Counted from the first letter of the stretch, positions 17,353-27,985 are shown. The stretch: DNA of 64,000 bases from Anaerobacillus alkaliphilus (GCF_004116265.1 NZ_QOUX01000042.1:124001-188000), one strand, 5' to 3'. The notes: generated from the letters alone by a model not told the origin. Made by a program: numbers and translations.

Positions 17353-17961
17353 GTGATAGAGTTTGTAAAAGGTTTTGTAAACTATATTGATCCACAATAT
17401 ATCGTTATTGAGGTTAATGGGATTGGATACCAAATAATTTGTGCCAATCCATTCGCCTATAATGTCGATCACTCGTCAGAAATAACAGTGTATACGTATC
17501 AGTATGTTAGAGAAGATGCATTGAAGTTATACGGGTTCCGTTCTAGAGATGAACGAGCTTTGTTTGAGAAGTTATTAAACGTATCGGGCATAGGTCCTAA
17601 GGGAGCTCTAGCTATATTAGCAACTGGACAGCCACAACAGGTAGTAAATGCTATTGAAGAAGAAAACGAAGCGTTTTTAACAAAGTTCCCTGGAGTTGGG
17701 AAAAAGACAGCTCGTCAAATGATCTTGGACTTGAAGGGTAAATTAGCTGATTTTATGCCAAGTTTAGTAGGTCCATTATATGAGTTGAAGACTGAAGCAA
17801 AGGAAAAATATCCACGAGAATTAGAAGACGCAATCGAGGCTCTTCAAGCCCTAGGCTATGTAGAGAGAGAGATTAAAAAAATTGCTCCTAAATTGGCTGA
17901 GGAACAGTTGTCTACGGATCAATATATAAAAAAGGCACTACAATTACTACTGAAATTATAA
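17353..17961 (+). CDS. ruvA: Holliday junction helicase subunit RuvA
   Basis: Tetrameric protein that binds four-way junctions and loads RuvB. 202 residues in the usual three parts: OB-fold (1-63), double helix-hairpin-helix region (about 70-140, with [13 protein letters not shown] and [13 protein letters not shown]) and the small C-terminal domain III that contacts RuvB ([19 protein letters not shown]). GTG start after GGAGAGGAGAGG. ruvB follows after a 133-base gap that contains a repeat element. Confidence 0.96.
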   Translation: MIEFVKGFVNYIDPQYIVIEVNGIGYQIICANPFAYNVDHSSEITVYTYQYVREDALKLYGFRSRDERALFEKLLNVSGIGPKGALAILATGQPQQVVNAIEEENEAFLTKFPGVGKKTARQMILDLKGKLADFMPSLVGPLYELKTEAKEKYPRELEDAIEALQALGYVEREIKKIAPKLAEEQLSTDQYIKKALQLLLKL

Positions 17962-18059
17962 GAGCAATACTTATTAAATTAGTTTTGAATTTCAATATTT
18001 TGTGTAAAAATCGGCTTTTGGGATTTTTACGAAAGCAACAAACTTTGCGTAAACAGCCA
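17962..18059 (-). repeat. MITE-like family, left-half copy between ruvA and ruvB
   Basis: Read on the minus strand this is the left half of the 23980 element: GGCTGTTTACGCAAAGTTTG, then TTGCTTTCGTAAAAATCCC, AAAGCCGATTTTTACACAAA, ending AGTATTGCTCTTA. The element begins right at the ruvA stop codon. Confidence 0.8.
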
Positions 18060-18094
18060 ATTATAAAGTAGTTGTTTTCTCAGGAGGTTAAATT

Positions 18095-19093
18095 ATGGAA
18101 GAGAGAATGGTTTCAGCTGAGGTGCAACAGGAAGAAGAAAGTCTTGAAAACCAACTTAGACCTCAATTTCTTACTCAATATATTGGGCAAGAAAAAGTAA
18201 AAAATAATTTAAAGGTGTTTATTGAAGCGGCTAAGATTAGAAACGAAGCTTTAGACCATGTGTTGTTGTACGGGCCCCCTGGGTTAGGGAAAACCACACT
18301 CGCAACAATAATCGCTCACGAAATGAACGTGCAAATCCGAACTACTTCCGGACCTGCCATTGAAAGGCCAGGGGATTTAGCGGCAATATTGACTGCTTTA
18401 GAGCCTGGGGATGTATTGTTCATAGACGAGATTCACCGATTAAATCGTGTGGTTGAAGAAGTGCTTTATCCAGCTATGGAAGATTTTTGCTTAGATATTG
18501 TCATCGGAAAAGGTCCGACGGCTAGGTCTGTTCGTTTAGATTTACCACCATTTACCTTAGTAGGAGCAACAACAAGAGCTGGACTTTTATCCTCGCCATT
18601 ACGTGATCGTTTTGGTGTGTTATCACGTTTAGAGTATTATACGAATGATGAACTCAGGAACATAGTCACAAGAACTGCTGAGGTCTATCAAGTTGAGATT
18701 GAGGATCAAGCCAGTATAGAAATAGCAAGACGTTCACGTGGCACACCGCGAATTGCTAATCGGCTTTTAAGAAGAGTACGTGATTTTGCGCAGGTTAAAG
18801 GCACGGGAACAATTGATGTTGAATTAGCTGTCAACGCCTTAGAAAGGCTACAAGTCGATCCACTTGGATTGGATCATATTGACCACAAACTCCTTAAAGG
18901 AATTATTGATAAATTTCGCGGAGGGCCTGTCGGGTTAGATACAATAGCAGCTACAATTGGTGAAGAGTCACATACGATTGAAGATGTTTATGAACCATAT
19001 TTATTACAAATTGGTTTTTTACAACGGACTCCTAGGGGCAGAATGGTAACGTATAAAGTATACGAACATTTTAAAATGGAGGTTCCAGAATAA
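18095..19093 (+). CDS. ruvB: Holliday junction helicase ATPase RuvB
   Basis: AAA+ motor that drives branch migration with RuvA. 332 residues. Walker [10 protein letters not shown], Walker B FIDEIHRL, sensor region [19 protein letters not shown] (arginine finger) and the C-terminal winged-helix ending with [12 protein letters not shown] after CAGGAGG. The stop codon overlaps the next gene's ATG (TAATG). Confidence 0.97.
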   Translation: MEERMVSAEVQQEEESLENQLRPQFLTQYIGQEKVKNNLKVFIEAAKIRNEALDHVLLYGPPGLGKTTLATIIAHEMNVQIRTTSGPAIERPGDLAAILTALEPGDVLFIDEIHRLNRVVEEVLYPAMEDFCLDIVIGKGPTARSVRLDLPPFTLVGATTRAGLLSSPLRDRFGVLSRLEYYTNDELRNIVTRTAEVYQVEIEDQASIEIARRSRGTPRIANRLLRRVRDFAQVKGTGTIDVELAVNALERLQVDPLGLDHIDHKLLKGIIDKFRGGPVGLDTIAATIGEESHTIEDVYEPYLLQIGFLQRTPRGRMVTYKVYEHFKMEVPE

Positions 19094-19311
19094 TGCCAAA
19101 TATACCAAAATTGCTGATAACATTAGGAATTGTCTTAATTATATTCGGAGCATTATGGCAAGTAGGTGGAAAATACATTTCCTTAGGCAAGTTGCCAGGA
19201 GATATTTTTGTAAAAAAAGGAAATACAACATTTTATTTTCCTATTGTCACTTCAATTGTTTTAAGTATAGTAATATCGTTAATCCTATATATAGTCGGCC
19301 GTTTCCGGTAA
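19093..19311 (+). CDS. DUF2905 small membrane protein
   Basis: 72 residues, two transmembrane helices (about 8-25 and 48-68) joined by a loop with GGKYISLGKLPGDIFVKKGN, the hallmark of the DUF2905 family. Function unknown. The ATG shares its A with the ruvB stop, so translation is coupled to ruvB. The family is often found near ruvB or queA. Confidence 0.85.
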   Translation: MPNIPKLLITLGIVLIIFGALWQVGGKYISLGKLPGDIFVKKGNTTFYFPIVTSIVLSIVISLILYIVGRFR

Positions 19312-19438
19312 ATATTTACTTGTCATTATTCTATAGCTTATGTATGCTTATATAGTTTCGGGTAGAAAATGTAGAATAATGTCCTTTTAAAAGTATGTTG
19401 CTACCGTTAAGTATTTATAGAAAAAGGTGAACTAATAG

Positions 19439-20482
19439 ATGGAAGTAAAAGATTTTGATTTTGATTTACCTGAAGAACTTATTGCTCAAACACCATTAAA
19501 AGATCGAACTGCATCAAAACTAATGGTGTTACACTCAAAAACAGGTGAAATAATGCACAGAACTTTCTCAGATGTCCTCGAGTATTTAAACGAGGGAGAT
19601 TGTCTTGTCTTAAATGATACAAGAGTGTTACCAGCAAGGTTATATGGTGTTAAAGAAGATACTGGGGCGAATATTGAATTTTTGTTGCTCAAGCAATTGG
19701 AGAATGACCAATGGGAAACTCTAGTAAAACCTGCAAAGCGAGTGAAAAAAGGGGCTATCATATCTTTTGGTGATGGGCGTCTTAAAGGCACATGTATTGA
19801 GGAATTGGATCATGGAGGACGAATTATTGAATTTCAATATGAAGGCATCTTTCATGAGATTCTAGACTCTCTTGGTGAAATGCCGTTGCCACCATACATA
19901 ACGGAACAGTTAGAGGATAAAGAGCGGTATCAAACTGTCTTTGCGAAACACAGTGGTTCGGCTGCAGCACCAACAGCAGGTCTTCATTTCACTGAAGAGC
20001 TATTAGAGAGCATCGCAGCAAAGGGTGTAAATATTGTTTATATTACACTGCATGTAGGACTAGGAACTTTTCGTCCAGTGAGTGTAGAAGATATTGAAGA
20101 ACACGAAATGCATGCGGAATTTTATCAGATGACAAGAGAGACTGCAGAAGTATTAAACAATGCCAAAAGTACTGGTAAAAAGATAATTACAGTAGGGACG
20201 ACATCAACCAGGACGTTAGAAACCATTGCCCATGCAAACGATGGTAACTTTACTGAAAGCTCAGGTTGGACTAGCATTTTTATCTATCCTGGGTTTGAGT
20301 TTAAAGCCATTAACGGATTAATTACGAATTTTCACTTGCCGAAGTCAACATTAATTATGCTTGTGAGTGCACTTGCTGGTAGAGAGCATACATTGCATGC
20401 TTATAAAGAAGCCGTAAAAGAAAAATATCGCTTTTTTAGCTTTGGAGACGCAATGTTGATTGTAGAAGGGAGCAATAACTAG
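19439..20482 (+). CDS. queA: S-adenosylmethionine:tRNA ribosyltransferase-isomerase QueA
   Basis: Adds the cyclopentane-epoxide precursor from SAM to preQ1-modified tRNA, making epoxyqueuosine. 347 residues, full length: [24 protein letters not shown] at the start, then [13 protein letters not shown], a [13 protein letters not shown] motif and [17 protein letters not shown] after AAAAAGGTGAAC. The stop TAG is directly followed by the tgt ATG with no gap, so the two queuosine enzymes are made together. Confidence 0.96.
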   Translation: MEVKDFDFDLPEELIAQTPLKDRTASKLMVLHSKTGEIMHRTFSDVLEYLNEGDCLVLNDTRVLPARLYGVKEDTGANIEFLLLKQLENDQWETLVKPAKRVKKGAIISFGDGRLKGTCIEELDHGGRIIEFQYEGIFHEILDSLGEMPLPPYITEQLEDKERYQTVFAKHSGSAAAPTAGLHFTEELLESIAAKGVNIVYITLHVGLGTFRPVSVEDIEEHEMHAEFYQMTRETAEVLNNAKSTGKKIITVGTTSTRTLETIAHANDGNFTESSGWTSIFIYPGFEFKAINGLITNFHLPKSTLIMLVSALAGREHTLHAYKEAVKEKYRFFSFGDAMLIVEGSNN

Positions 20483-21622
<1,140 letters not shown>

Positions 21623-21690
21623 ATTTATAAAATAAAAGGGATAATGGAGTTTATGCGAGAATTTTATTATATGAAAGGGGTGAAACATAC

Positions 21691-21954
21691 ATGGACTTTT
21701 TTACAGCGATATTACCTTTAGTATTTATGTTTGCGATTTTTTACTTCCTACTAATCAGACCTCAGCAAAAACGTCAGAAGAAGATTCAGCAAATGCATGC
21801 TGATCTTAAAAAGGGAGATAAAGTCATTACTATTGGTGGTCTTCATGCAACAATTGATGCAATTGATGAAGACAGAGTTATCCTATTAGTAACTGATAAC
21901 AAAAAATTAACTTTTGACCGTAATGCCATACGTGAAGTAGTTAATCCAGACTAG
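21691..21954 (+). CDS. yajC: Sec translocon accessory protein YajC
   Basis: 87 residues: one N-terminal transmembrane helix (about 5-22) ending in the family motif LLIRPQQKRQKK, then a small cytosolic domain (LKKGDKVITIGG...). YajC associates with SecD-SecF, encoded 6 kb downstream. ATG after AAAGGGGTG. Confidence 0.94.
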   Translation: MDFFTAILPLVFMFAIFYFLLIRPQQKRQKKIQQMHADLKKGDKVITIGGLHATIDAIDEDRVILLVTDNKKLTFDRNAIREVVNPD

Positions 21955-21963
21955 TACATAGGC

Positions 21964-22004
21964 AAGAAGAAAAGGAATTCCATTAGGAATTCCTTTTCTT
22001 CTTG
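21964..22004. terminator. Strong bidirectional terminator, yajC / TIGR04086 gene
   Basis: GCAAGAAGAAAAGGAATTCC pairs perfectly over 20 bp with its complement at 21985-22004 around a four-base loop (ATTA). Confidence 0.88.
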
Positions 22005-22084
22005 CAATTATGAATTGATAAGATATTTTGCTTCGAAGCGAAACAAAAACAATTCAAAATTCATAATTCAGCATTGACAATTAA
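22003..22084. repeat. GAATTNT heptad hairpin repeat, copy 2
   Basis: ATTATGAATTG on the left, GCTTCGAAGC at the centre, AATTCAAAATTCATAATTC on the right. Fills the gap between the terminator and the leftward gene's stop codon. Confidence 0.65.
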
Positions 22085-22471
22085 TTAAACCATTCTTGAA
22101 TTCCTAACTACATTAACACCAAAAATTCCACCAATGATGGCAGCTAGGATGAAACCACCATGGAATAAATATTGTTCCATTGTAAATGTGGCGTTATAAC
22201 CTAAGTATTGGACCAAGAATACGAGCAACGAATACAATAAACCCGTACCAGCTCCAACCATCCACCCTTTTTGTTTTGATTTACCTCCTGAGACAAATCC
22301 GCCTACCAGTAAAGCTAGAAATGTTAAAATCATTATTACCCAGCTGAACGATGTCTCTGTTAAGGCTGTAAACCTTAGAAGTAATGAGATGATAAAACTT
22401 ACTGAAAGAATTATTCCTAGAATTGTTACTAAACCGTAGACCATGGAAGTTAAAATACCTCTATTCTCCAA
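22085..22471 (-). CDS. TIGR04086-family membrane protein (YrzE-like)
   Basis: 128 residues, four predicted transmembrane helices (about 10-32, 40-60, 70-90, 98-118). The small positive loop GGKSKQKGWMVGAG and placement next to yajC match the YrzE/TIGR04086 family of bacilli, whose role is unknown. Only leftward gene between queA and spoVB; converges on yajC. Confidence 0.75.
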   Translation of the reverse strand: MENRGILTSMVYGLVTILGIILSVSFIISLLLRFTALTETSFSWVIMILTFLALLVGGFVSGGKSKQKGWMVGAGTGLLYSLLVFLVQYLGYNATFTMEQYLFHGGFILAAIIGGIFGVNVVRNSRMV

Positions 22472-22659
22472 GTCGTTTTCCCCCTTTTTAAGCCTGTTTT
22501 TTCGCCTACTAAAGCTTATTCACACTTGTACAAAAATAGAATTATTTTTTTGGACAGCATTTTTTAGGGGAAGGACTCTGTTAGATACGGTTTTCAAGGC
22601 TTCTAAATAAGACAACCTCTTCATACAATGTATTAATGGACAGGACATGAAAGGGGATT

Positions 22660-23949
22660 ATGATGCAATTAACCTTTGCCTTTATCATATTCATTGTAAG
22701 TTATGCATTAATTATTTCTGAAAAATTAAACAGAGCATTAGTAGCATGTCTTGGTGGAGTACTAATGCTATTTTTTGGTGTCTTAGATTTAGATGCGGCC
22801 TTTATACATCATATAGACTGGCACACAATTACCTTGTTATTATCCATGATGATATTAGTTTCAATCACTAGTCAAAGTGGTCTCTTTGAGTACATAGCAA
22901 TCAGCGTAGCAAAAAAAGTAAAAGGTAGACCTATTCCTTTATTAATTGTTATTTCAATAATTACTGGCCTTGGTTCAGCTTTTCTAAATAATGTCACTAC
23001 TGTATTGTTAATTGTTCCAATTGTACTGACACTTACAAAGTTACTAAACATCTCGGCCATCCCATACCTACTTATGACAATCCTCGCTTCTAATATTGGT
23101 GGCACAGCGACATTAATTGGAGATCCGCCAAATTTAATGATTGGTCAAGCAGTTGAACATTTAAATTTTAATGCATTTTTAATACACTTAGCTCCAGTAG
23201 TAATCATTATTTTTGTTGTTGTTATGTTCGGAATGATAAAGTTCTATGGGAAAAAAATGCAAGTGACAGAGGAAAACAGAGGCAAGCTTATGAAGGTTGA
23301 GGAATTAAAATACTTAAAGAATAAACCTTTACTTTTTAAATCAGTAATTGTACTTTTACTTACCATTTTAGGTTTTATTATTCAGCCAATTTTAAAAGTA
23401 GAGTTGACCAGTGTCGCAATGGCAGGAGCATTGTTATTATTGCTTCTCACTTATGAAGAACAACAAGTCGAGGAAGTCTTTAAGTCAGTTGAATGGGTGA
23501 CATTGTTTTTCTTTATTGGACTGTTTATGCTTGTTGGTGGCCTTAAAGAAGTTGGAATTATTGATGAAATTGCAAAGTCAATTATCTATTATACGGATGG
23601 TGATATTCCAAAAACTGCTATGTTAATGCTTTGGGCGTCAGGGATATTATCGGGATTCGTAGATAATATTCCATTTGTAGCAGCGATGATTCCTGTTATA
23701 CTTGAATTTCAAAACTATGGGATGACTAACTTAGATCCACTATGGTGGGCACTTGCACTTGGAGCATGTTTAGGTGGAAATGCTACATTAATTGGTGCAA
23801 CTTCTAATGTTATTGTAGCAGGATTAGCAGTCAGAGCTAAACAAGGTTTTAGCTACATGGAGTTTTTAAAAGTTGGAGCTCCAGTAGCATTGGTTTCCTT
23901 TATCATTTCTAGTATTTATATCTATTTTCGATATTTAATATTTTTTTAA
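22660..23949 (+). CDS. ArsB/NhaD-superfamily ion transporter
   Basis: 429 residues with about eleven hydrophobic segments. Two inverted-repeat signatures mark the ion-transporter superfamily: NIGGTATLIGDPPNLMIG (near residue 155) and LGGNATLIGATSNVIVAG (near 380), each forming a re-entrant substrate loop. Members move arsenite, Na+/H+ or dicarboxylates; nothing here fixes the ion, and no arsenic genes are nearby. ATG after AAAGGGG (22660 or 22663). Closed by a short GC-rich terminator. Confidence 0.85.
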   Translation: MMQLTFAFIIFIVSYALIISEKLNRALVACLGGVLMLFFGVLDLDAAFIHHIDWHTITLLLSMMILVSITSQSGLFEYIAISVAKKVKGRPIPLLIVISIITGLGSAFLNNVTTVLLIVPIVLTLTKLLNISAIPYLLMTILASNIGGTATLIGDPPNLMIGQAVEHLNFNAFLIHLAPVVIIIFVVVMFGMIKFYGKKMQVTEENRGKLMKVEELKYLKNKPLLFKSVIVLLLTILGFIIQPILKVELTSVAMAGALLLLLLTYEEQQVEEVFKSVEWVTLFFFIGLFMLVGGLKEVGIIDEIAKSIIYYTDGDIPKTAMLMLWASGILSGFVDNIPFVAAMIPVILEFQNYGMTNLDPLWWALALGACLGGNATLIGATSNVIVAGLAVRAKQGFSYMEFLKVGAPVALVSFIISSIYIYFRYLIFF

Positions 23950-23952
23950 TAT

Positions 23953-23975
23953 GCCGGGGTGACCGGCTTTTTTAT
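23953..23975 (+). terminator. Terminator after the ArsB/NhaD gene
   Basis: GCCGG (23953-23957) / CCGGC (23963-23967), followed by TTTTTTA. Short stem but GC-only. Confidence 0.7.
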
Positions 23976-23979
23976 TTGG

Positions 23980-24176
23980 AAAGGCTGTTTTCGCAAAGTT
24001 TGTTGCTTTCGTAAAAATCCCAAAAGCCGGATTTTTACACAAATTACTAAGAATTTACTACTAATTTAGTAAGTACTGCTCTTTTCTTACATAATTTTTT
24101 TTGGCTGATATCTTCATCTAGGGTTTTTTTCGATTATTTAGGATAAAAAGCCACAATGTTTACGAAAAGAGCCTTT
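23980..24176 (+). repeat. MITE-like element, full-length copy (197 bp)
   Basis: Ends are imperfect inverted repeats: AAAGGCTGTTTTCGCAAAG on the left and, read inward, AAAGGCTCTTTTCGTAAAC on the right. The interior has an internal GCTCTTTTC (near 24088), which divides it into two ~95-base halves that also occur separately in this window. No open reading frame. Fills most of the 374-base gap before the DUF421 gene. Confidence 0.82.
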
Positions 24177-24323
24177 GGGAAAAAGCTGATGACATTCCTT
24201 ACTCTTTTTTTCCAGTTACTTTAACCAATTTTTTAAGCGGAAATGGGTCAAACTAATGGAAATTAGGTAAAGCAACGCAATTTTTGTTTGGTCGTTAAAC
24301 TAGTAGAGGGGGGCGATCATTGC

Positions 24324-24995
24324 GTGGATTATTCAACGATTATCTTACGGACGGTGCTTATTTACTTCATCATTCTACTCATCTTACGTTTTATGGGTAA
24401 AAGGGAGATAGGTCAGCTTTCAGTTTTGGACTTTGTTGTATCCATTATGATCGCAGAACTCGCAGTTATCTCAATTGAAAATATTAAAGTACCGATGATG
24501 AATACAATCGTTCCTATTCTGGTATTGTCAATTATTCAAATAACATTAGCATGGGTGTCTTTAAAAAGTGAAAACCTGAGGAAAATGATTGATGGTAAAC
24601 CATCAGTTTTAATTAGCAGGGGGAAAATTGATGAGGAAGAAATGCGGAAACAGCGTTATAATTTTGATGATTTATTAGTTCAGCTAAGACAAAGTAATAT
24701 ACGAAGTGTTTCCGATGTAGAATTTGCCATATTGGAACCCTCTGGGAAGTTATCTGTAATTGAAAAGACCGCGCAAGAAAAGGAAGATCCAGATTATGCC
24801 TCAAAAGTTAATTTACCTTTACCTTTAATTCTTGACGGGAAAGTTAAAGATGAGCATTTAGAAGAGATTGGCAAAACATCACTATGGTTAAGGCAAGAAC
24901 TAAGAAAGTTGGGCTACAAGGACTTAAAGAAAATTTCATATTGTTCTTTGAATGATAATCAAACATTCTTTGTAGACGTAAAGGATGAAAAATAA
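24324..24995 (+). CDS. DUF421 membrane protein (YetF/YrbG family)
   Basis: 223 residues: three N-terminal transmembrane helices (about 5-80) with the family motif LRFMGKREIGQLSVLDFVV, then a cytosolic domain with VLISRGKIDEEEMRKQRYNFDDLLVQLRQ and EFAILEPSGKLSVI. YetF-family proteins occur in spore membranes of bacilli; the exact role is unclear. GTG 24324 is preferred because AGGGGGGC stands nine bases before it; an earlier in-frame GTG at 24288 has no ribosome site. B. subtilis carries yrbG at the equivalent place before spoVB. Confidence 0.87.
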   Translation: MDYSTIILRTVLIYFIILLILRFMGKREIGQLSVLDFVVSIMIAELAVISIENIKVPMMNTIVPILVLSIIQITLAWVSLKSENLRKMIDGKPSVLISRGKIDEEEMRKQRYNFDDLLVQLRQSNIRSVSDVEFAILEPSGKLSVIEKTAQEKEDPDYASKVNLPLPLILDGKVKDEHLEEIGKTSLWLRQELRKLGYKDLKKISYCSLNDNQTFFVDVKDEK

Positions 24996-25029
24996 GAAGC
25001 ATTGGATTTTTGCTAATCCAATGCTTCTT
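24994..25029. terminator. Bidirectional terminator, DUF421 gene / spoVB
   Basis: Perfect 15-bp stem AAGAAGCATTGGATT / AATCCAATGCTTCTT, six-base loop, T-rich on both strands. Confidence 0.9.
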
Positions 25030-25039
25030 TTGTTTTGTT

Positions 25040-26614
25040 TTATTTTTTGCTGATTATTAATTTTGATAATGGAATCCCTAAAAACGGAACACGTCTCATT
25101 TCATCTTTTCGAATAAGACCAAAAATCATGAGGATAAATACATAAACGATACTTACGATAGTTATCGAAATTAACGTCTTAACTAATAAGGATTGATTTA
25201 AGAAGGCATTATTGTATAAGAAGAAGGCTAACCAGCCGCTAAGAATAATCGCTATAAACCCTTTTAAGAACTCACGCACGTGTATAGTAAAGGAGATGGT
25301 CTTTACTAAAGTCGCGAAGTGAAGCAGTGTAACAAGAACAAAACCGGCAACGATCGCTAATGCGGCTCCCATAATTCCTAATTCTGGTCGTGATGCTAAT
25401 ACAAATACCGCAGATATTTTAACAACGGCTCCAATTAAACTATTGATCATTGCAGCCTTGGCAAGATTTAACGCTTGTAATGCTGCTTGAAGTGGTCCTT
25501 GGAAGTACAAGAAAATACTAAAAGGGGCCATTATTTTGATATAAGTGGCTACCGTCGGTGCATCATACATTAAACTCATGATTGGAACAGCAAATACATA
25601 GAGAATAACACAGGATATTCCACCGGAAACTAGCGCTAAGCGCAAAGCCTGGTCAAGTCGATGATGAATTAACTTATATTGTTTTCCTGCGGCAGCTTCA
25701 CTTATAGCAGGTACAAGCGATACCGATAACGAATATGTAATAAAAGTCGGTAAGAATAGTAATGGAATAGCAAATCCAGCTAATTCACCGTATTGTTTTG
25801 TCGCAAGAACTGTCGTAACACCTGCAATTGCTAAACTTTGAGAAACAACAATTGGTTCAAAAAAGAAGGAAATGGAACCAATTAAGCGGCTTCCTGTTGT
25901 CGGTAAGGCTACAGCCATTAAGTCCTTAAAGGTGCGATTACCTTCTCTTAGACTTCCAAAGAAATTCTTTCTAATCTTAATTCTTTTCTTCGTCTTAAAC
26001 ATAAATAACATGTAAAGTAGTGACGCAAGCTCACCGATGACAACGGAAATCATAGCTCCAGCAGCGGCATATTCAATACCATATGGTAAAAATGCCTTTG
26101 TAAGAACTGCTACTAAAGTAATTCTTACAACCTGTTCAATAACCTGAGAGTATGCGGAGGGCCTCATGTTCTGTCTGCCTTGGAAATAGCCCCTGAGGAC
26201 TGATGATAAGGCAACGATAGGGACGATTGGAGAAATTGCCACTAATGGGTAAAATGCCCTTGCGTCAGTTAGGAAATATTTTGATATAATTGGAGCAAAT
26301 GCAATCATTCCAAAAGTAAAGATGATACTTAATGTTCCTGTAGTAGCTAAAGCCACCACTAAGATTTGTTTTATCTTTTTACGATTATTTACGGCTTCAG
26401 CTTCAGCGACTAGCTTTGATATCGCTACAGGTAACCCGATTTGCGTAATGGTTATTACGAGTAATAGAGTAGGTACTGCCATGGAATACAAGCCAACGCC
26501 TTCGGCTCCCATAATACGAGCTACTACTATTTTATTTACAAATCCTAAGATTTTTACTATTAATCCAGCTAAAATCAATATAAATGCACCTTGCAAAAAA
26601 CTCTGTCTACTCAA
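25040..26614 (-). CDS. spoVB: Stage V sporulation protein B (MurJ/MOP-type flippase)
   Basis: 524-residue polytopic membrane protein (about 14 helices) of the MVF/polysaccharide-exporter superfamily. SpoVB is needed for spore cortex synthesis and is thought to flip lipid-linked peptidoglycan precursors. Recognisable segments: start SFLQGAFILILAGLIVKILGF, ARIMGAEGVGLYSMA, GYFQGRQNMRPSAYSQVIEQVVRI and the end RVPFLGIPLSK. Several paralogues exist in bacilli, but the position between the YrbG-like gene and comN matches spoVB. ATG start; no partner in the operon. Confidence 0.9.
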   Translation of the reverse strand: MSRQSFLQGAFILILAGLIVKILGFVNKIVVARIMGAEGVGLYSMAVPTLLLVITITQIGLPVAISKLVAEAEAVNNRKKIKQILVVALATTGTLSIIFTFGMIAFAPIISKYFLTDARAFYPLVAISPIVPIVALSSVLRGYFQGRQNMRPSAYSQVIEQVVRITLVAVLTKAFLPYGIEYAAAGAMISVVIGELASLLYMLFMFKTKKRIKIRKNFFGSLREGNRTFKDLMAVALPTTGSRLIGSISFFFEPIVVSQSLAIAGVTTVLATKQYGELAGFAIPLLFLPTFITYSLSVSLVPAISEAAAGKQYKLIHHRLDQALRLALVSGGISCVILYVFAVPIMSLMYDAPTVATYIKIMAPFSIFLYFQGPLQAALQALNLAKAAMINSLIGAVVKISAVFVLASRPELGIMGAALAIVAGFVLVTLLHFATLVKTISFTIHVREFLKGFIAIILSGWLAFFLYNNAFLNQSLLVKTLISITIVSIVYVFILMIFGLIRKDEMRRVPFLGIPLSKLIISKK

Positions 26615-26767
26615 GACTACCCCTACCTTCTAAAAAATAATGGATATTTTCCGTAATTATTTATATGCTTAATAGGGGACAAAGCATGACAAGTTATATT
26701 AAATTAGATTGTATATTCCAATTTTTATACTTTTCTTTACTACATTACATAAAAAGGAGCGTTTTCT

Positions 26768-27253
26768 TTGAAAGAGAGTTTTCAAAATTTTTTAGTTGAG
26801 AATTTAAGTTTTCTTCCGCCAGAAGTAATCGTAATCGTAATTTCAGCAATGCCAATTTTAGAATTAAGAGGAGGAATACCTTTTGCTTTTTTAGCAGGTC
26901 TGTCGTATAGTGAGGCATTGTTTTATAGTATTCTAGGAAACTTACTTCCTATTATCCCAATACTAATTTTATTTCGACCTTTAAGTACATTTTTTATGAG
27001 GTTTCCAATCTATAAAAGCTTTTTTGACTGGTTATACAATCGTACAATGAACAAAAGTGCTAACGTAGAAAAGTTTGGTGCCCTAGGATTAATATTATTT
27101 ACTGCCGTGCCGCTACCAACAACAGGTGCGTGGTCGGCTTGCTTAGCGGCAATTCTTTTCTTTATTCCGTTTCGTGCAGCCTTTTTAGCGATAGCAACAG
27201 GTGTAATTATTGCAGGTGTTGGAGTAAGTCTATTTGTTTATTCAGTCTTTTAA
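26768..27253 (+). CDS. Small multidrug-export family membrane protein (COG2426)
   Basis: 161 residues, four to five hydrophobic helices, with the family signature AMPILELRGGIPFAFLAGLSY and GLILFTAVPLPTTGAWSA. The family name (Sm_multidrug_ex) derives from weak resemblance; transport has not been shown for most members. TTG start seven bases after AAAGGAGCG. The stop codon coincides with the first bases of a MITE-like element. Confidence 0.78.
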   Translation: MKESFQNFLVENLSFLPPEVIVIVISAMPILELRGGIPFAFLAGLSYSEALFYSILGNLLPIIPILILFRPLSTFFMRFPIYKSFFDWLYNRTMNKSANVEKFGALGLILFTAVPLPTTGAWSACLAAILFFIPFRAAFLAIATGVIIAGVGVSLFVYSVF

Positions 27254-27450
27254 ATGGATGTTTTCGCAAAGTTTGTTGCTTTCGTCAAAATCCCAAAAGT
27301 CGGATTTTTACACAAAATACTTAGAATTCACAACTAAATTAGTAAGTATTGCTCTTTTCTTACATAATTTATTGGCTAATGTAACCGCAGGAGCAATGTT
27401 TTTTTGTGCGACGAGTAACCGCAGGAGCAAAGTTTACGAAAAGAGCCTTA
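27252..27450 (+). repeat. MITE-like element, full-length copy (199 bp)
   Basis: Left part is >90% identical to the 23980 copy (TTTTCGCAAAGTTTGTTGCT ...). The right part has a different interior, with a duplicated GTAACCGCAGGAGCAA motif, but the same end, GTTTACGAAAAGAGCCTTA. The left end begins inside the upstream stop codon, and the right end lies ~7 bases before the AAAGGAGG of comN. Confidence 0.8.
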
Positions 27451-27470
27451 AAAATAAAGGAGGGGCCCAT

Positions 27471-27761
27471 ATGGAAGAAAAACAACAGTTTGAGGTTTGG
27501 AAAGAGGATGTACAACCTGCATTAACTAGCAAGGTAGAAGAGTTTCATATGTTGGGGTATGACCGTGCAACAGAGGAAGAGCTATGGGAGTGTGTCATTG
27601 CTAAACTACGAAGAGAAAAAAAACTTGTACAAATCCACTACTTAGTTAGTAGTATCTTAACCCTTAAAGCTACTGATTATATGACCTGGCTAACTGTTGG
27701 AGCATATAAAGCGCCCAACTGGTTTTCTTCCGATGAAGAGTTGGTATTTGGAGGAAATTAG
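27471..27761 (+). CDS. comN: ComN-like post-transcriptional regulator
   Basis: 96 residues matching the ComN family (YrzD), which in B. subtilis acts on comE mRNA and localises to division sites and poles. The family core is visible: WKEDVQPALTSKVEEFHMLGYD...EELWECVIAKL and the closing TLKATDYMTWLTVGAYK. ATG at 27471 directly follows AAAGGAGGGGCCCAT; longer in-frame readings run through the repeat element and are not credible. Lies upstream of secD, as in B. subtilis. Confidence 0.88.
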   Translation: MEEKQQFEVWKEDVQPALTSKVEEFHMLGYDRATEEELWECVIAKLRREKKLVQIHYLVSSILTLKATDYMTWLTVGAYKAPNWFSSDEELVFGGN

Positions 27762-27845
27762 AAATTGGAATTTCTATGAATGAAATTGACAGTATAAACA
27801 TTGCATCAGTATAATTGTAATATTGTAATTATGGACAAGCATTTT

Positions 27846-27944
27846 TAATTGTGAATTATTACTATTGTATTATTGAAGAAGCGATTAAAAGCTTTTAAAA
27901 TTAAAAACTCAATTCATAATTCATAATTCACAATTCATAATTGC
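27846..27944. repeat. GAATTNT heptad hairpin repeat, copy 3
   Basis: Left arm TTAATTGTGAATTATT, a degenerate centre with GAAGAAGCG, and a right arm of consecutive ATTCATA/ATTCACA heptads ending near 27943. Lies between comN and secD. Confidence 0.65.
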
Positions 27945-27985
27945 TTTAATACATAGAGAGAAGTAAATAAGGAGGCATTTGGAAA

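Noticed and set aside
27234-27470. 79-residue N-terminal extension of comN
   Set aside because: Runs through the MITE-like repeat; the ATG at 27471 directly follows AAAGGAGG.
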